Shown in pieces: positions 15,201 through 15,779 of a DNA stretch of 15,779 nucleotides (within the stretch, counting starts at the first letter, position 1; each line of letters begins with the position of its first letter). The DNA is taken from NCBI GenBank assembly GCA_014804495.1, contig JAAUZS010000172.1, positions 1-15,779 on the forward strand. Direction: 5' to 3'. This DNA comes from Lachnospiraceae bacterium (GTDB lineage Bacteria; Bacillota; Clostridia; Lachnospirales; Lachnospiraceae). Both the position numbers and the translations under genes were made by a program. Under the pieces are notes generated by a model. That model ran no database searches, was not told where the DNA came from, and saw only the letters and a list, made by a program, of their open reading frames with translations.

Positions 15201-15508
15201 TCTACAGATTCTAATTAACTATGTGGTCATGCGTTTCGTAAAATATATACATTTATGAAACCCTGTTCATATCCGAAACATTTTCATGCACAAACATTCA
15301 ATCTTAAGATATATTATCATTTTACGACTTATATTGCAACCCTAATTTATTGAAAAAATTATAGTTTTGCAATTGGGTAATTTACTGCATTATTGTGCAA
15401 ATATTACTAAATACAACTAGGCGTTGTAAAATGATGATAAAATATGCTAATAACAATAATTATTATTTTTTGACCGTCAAAATAATGGTCAAATCAGGAG
15501 GAAAAATT
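15201..15508. other. AT-rich, dyad-rich region upstream of the integrase
   Basis: About 308 bp without a gene and visibly more AT-rich than the flanking genes. It contains a 17-nt inverted repeat (15312-15328 against 15423-15439, 15 of 17 matching), repeated TTGCAA-like words (about 15334-15339 and 15366-15371), and an overlapping dyad just before the integrase: TTTGACC (15469-15475), GTCAAA and GGTCAAA (15487-15493). A weak promoter may be TTGTAA 15424-15429 with TAATAA 15448-15453. The position fits a recombination or control region of an integrated element; no exact att core can be named without the other end. Confidence 0.5.
15469..15493. promoter_or_regulatory. Dyad operator candidate before the integrase
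   Basis: TTTGACC at 15469-15475 and GGTCAAA at 15487-15493 are perfect inverted 7-mers with an 11-nt spacer. Inside, TTGAC-C-GTCAA (15470-15480) forms a second perfect dyad. The three half-sites lie between the possible promoter and the AGGAGG site, where a repressor of integrase expression, or the integrase itself, could bind. Confidence 0.5.
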
Positions 15509-15779
15509 ATGGCAAAGAGAGGATTAAATATATATAAAAGAAAGGATGGGAGATGGGAAGGCCGTATTCGCCAGAACGCTGTTAAAACAGGAGCCAGAAA
15601 ATATCATTCCGTATACGGAAGTACCTATAAAGAGTGTAAAGAAAAAATGCTGGTTCTGATGGCGGAGCAGGAGAATCAGGCGCAGAAATGTGCTTTGACT
15701 GTAAAACAGGTTGTGGACATTTGGATAAAAAAAAAAAAATGTGTCTGGAAGGAATCGACATATGCCTGTTATAAACAAC
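15509..15779 (+). CDS. Tyrosine recombinase / phage-type integrase, N-terminal part (cut by window end)
   Basis: The first 90 residues are visible, followed by the window edge. MAKRGLNIYKRKDGRWEGRI (1-20) is the typical opening of the AP2/arm-DNA-binding domain of conjugative-element and prophage integrases; YGSTYKECKEKM continues it. From about residue 63 (LTVKQVVDIWIKKKK, then KESTYACYK) the SAM-like core-binding domain begins. The catalytic Arg/His/Arg/Tyr residues would lie beyond the window. The start is firm: AGGAGG at 15496-15501 with 7 nt to the ATG. A run of 13 As (15727-15739) encodes four Lys. It lies behind the terminator of the purA-lacI unit in an AT-rich stretch, consistent with the integrase end of an integrated element. 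Confidence 0.85.
   Translation, partial: MAKRGLNIYKRKDGRWEGRIRQNAVKTGARKYHSVYGSTYKECKEKMLVLMAEQENQAQKCALTVKQVVDIWIKKKKCVWKESTYACYKQ

Overview
The window looks like a chromosomal segment of a low-to-moderate GC, Gram-positive gut-type Clostridia, most likely Lachnospiraceae. This rests on AGGAGG-type ribosome binding sites, rho-independent terminators after most units, a long-form PurB beside a divergent clostridial-type PurA, and a pair of genes that I recognise from memory as the Lachnospiraceae-associated DUF5717/DUF5716 families. No database search was possible, so family names come from recall and visible motifs.

Left part (1-2880). The tail of an unseen + strand gene ends at a terminator. 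A secreted CAP-domain (SCP/YkwD-like) protein lies on the minus strand with its own promoter and terminator. Next is a 5'-truncated, apparently dead gene for a SpoIID-like/peptidoglycan-binding protein. Then comes a secreted protein built of four ~65-75 residue repeats. Its promoter is followed at once by an unusual array of TTTACATAATG units on a 13-bp register.

Middle part (2881-10321). Four consecutive + strand genes encode a 1189-residue beta-plus-helical-repeat protein (TTG start), an Hsp70/actin-fold-like protein, a TPR-like protein and a two-TM coiled-coil protein. None has a function I can name. Together they look like a conserved, undescribed cytoplasm-to-membrane assembly and are the best candidate here for a new system. 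Two related intergenic repeat copies lie in the cluster, one between genes 2 and 3 and one after gene 4. The second is a 23-bp-arm palindrome.

Right part (10322-15200). Purine genes: purC (SAICAR synthetase), purB (adenylosuccinate lyase), then a 136-bp element with perfect 30-bp inverted arms, then purA (adenylosuccinate synthetase) with its own promoter and a terminator-like hairpin in the leader, and a LacI-family regulator 19 bp behind purA. PurC makes SAICAR, PurB acts on both SAICAR and adenylosuccinate, and PurA commits IMP to AMP, so these three belong to IMP/AMP synthesis.

Right end (15201-15779). After the lacI-type terminator the DNA becomes very AT-rich and full of dyads. A tyrosine recombinase (integrase) begins at 15509 and runs off the window, suggesting the edge of an integrated mobile element. 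I see no rRNA, tRNA or CRISPR array.
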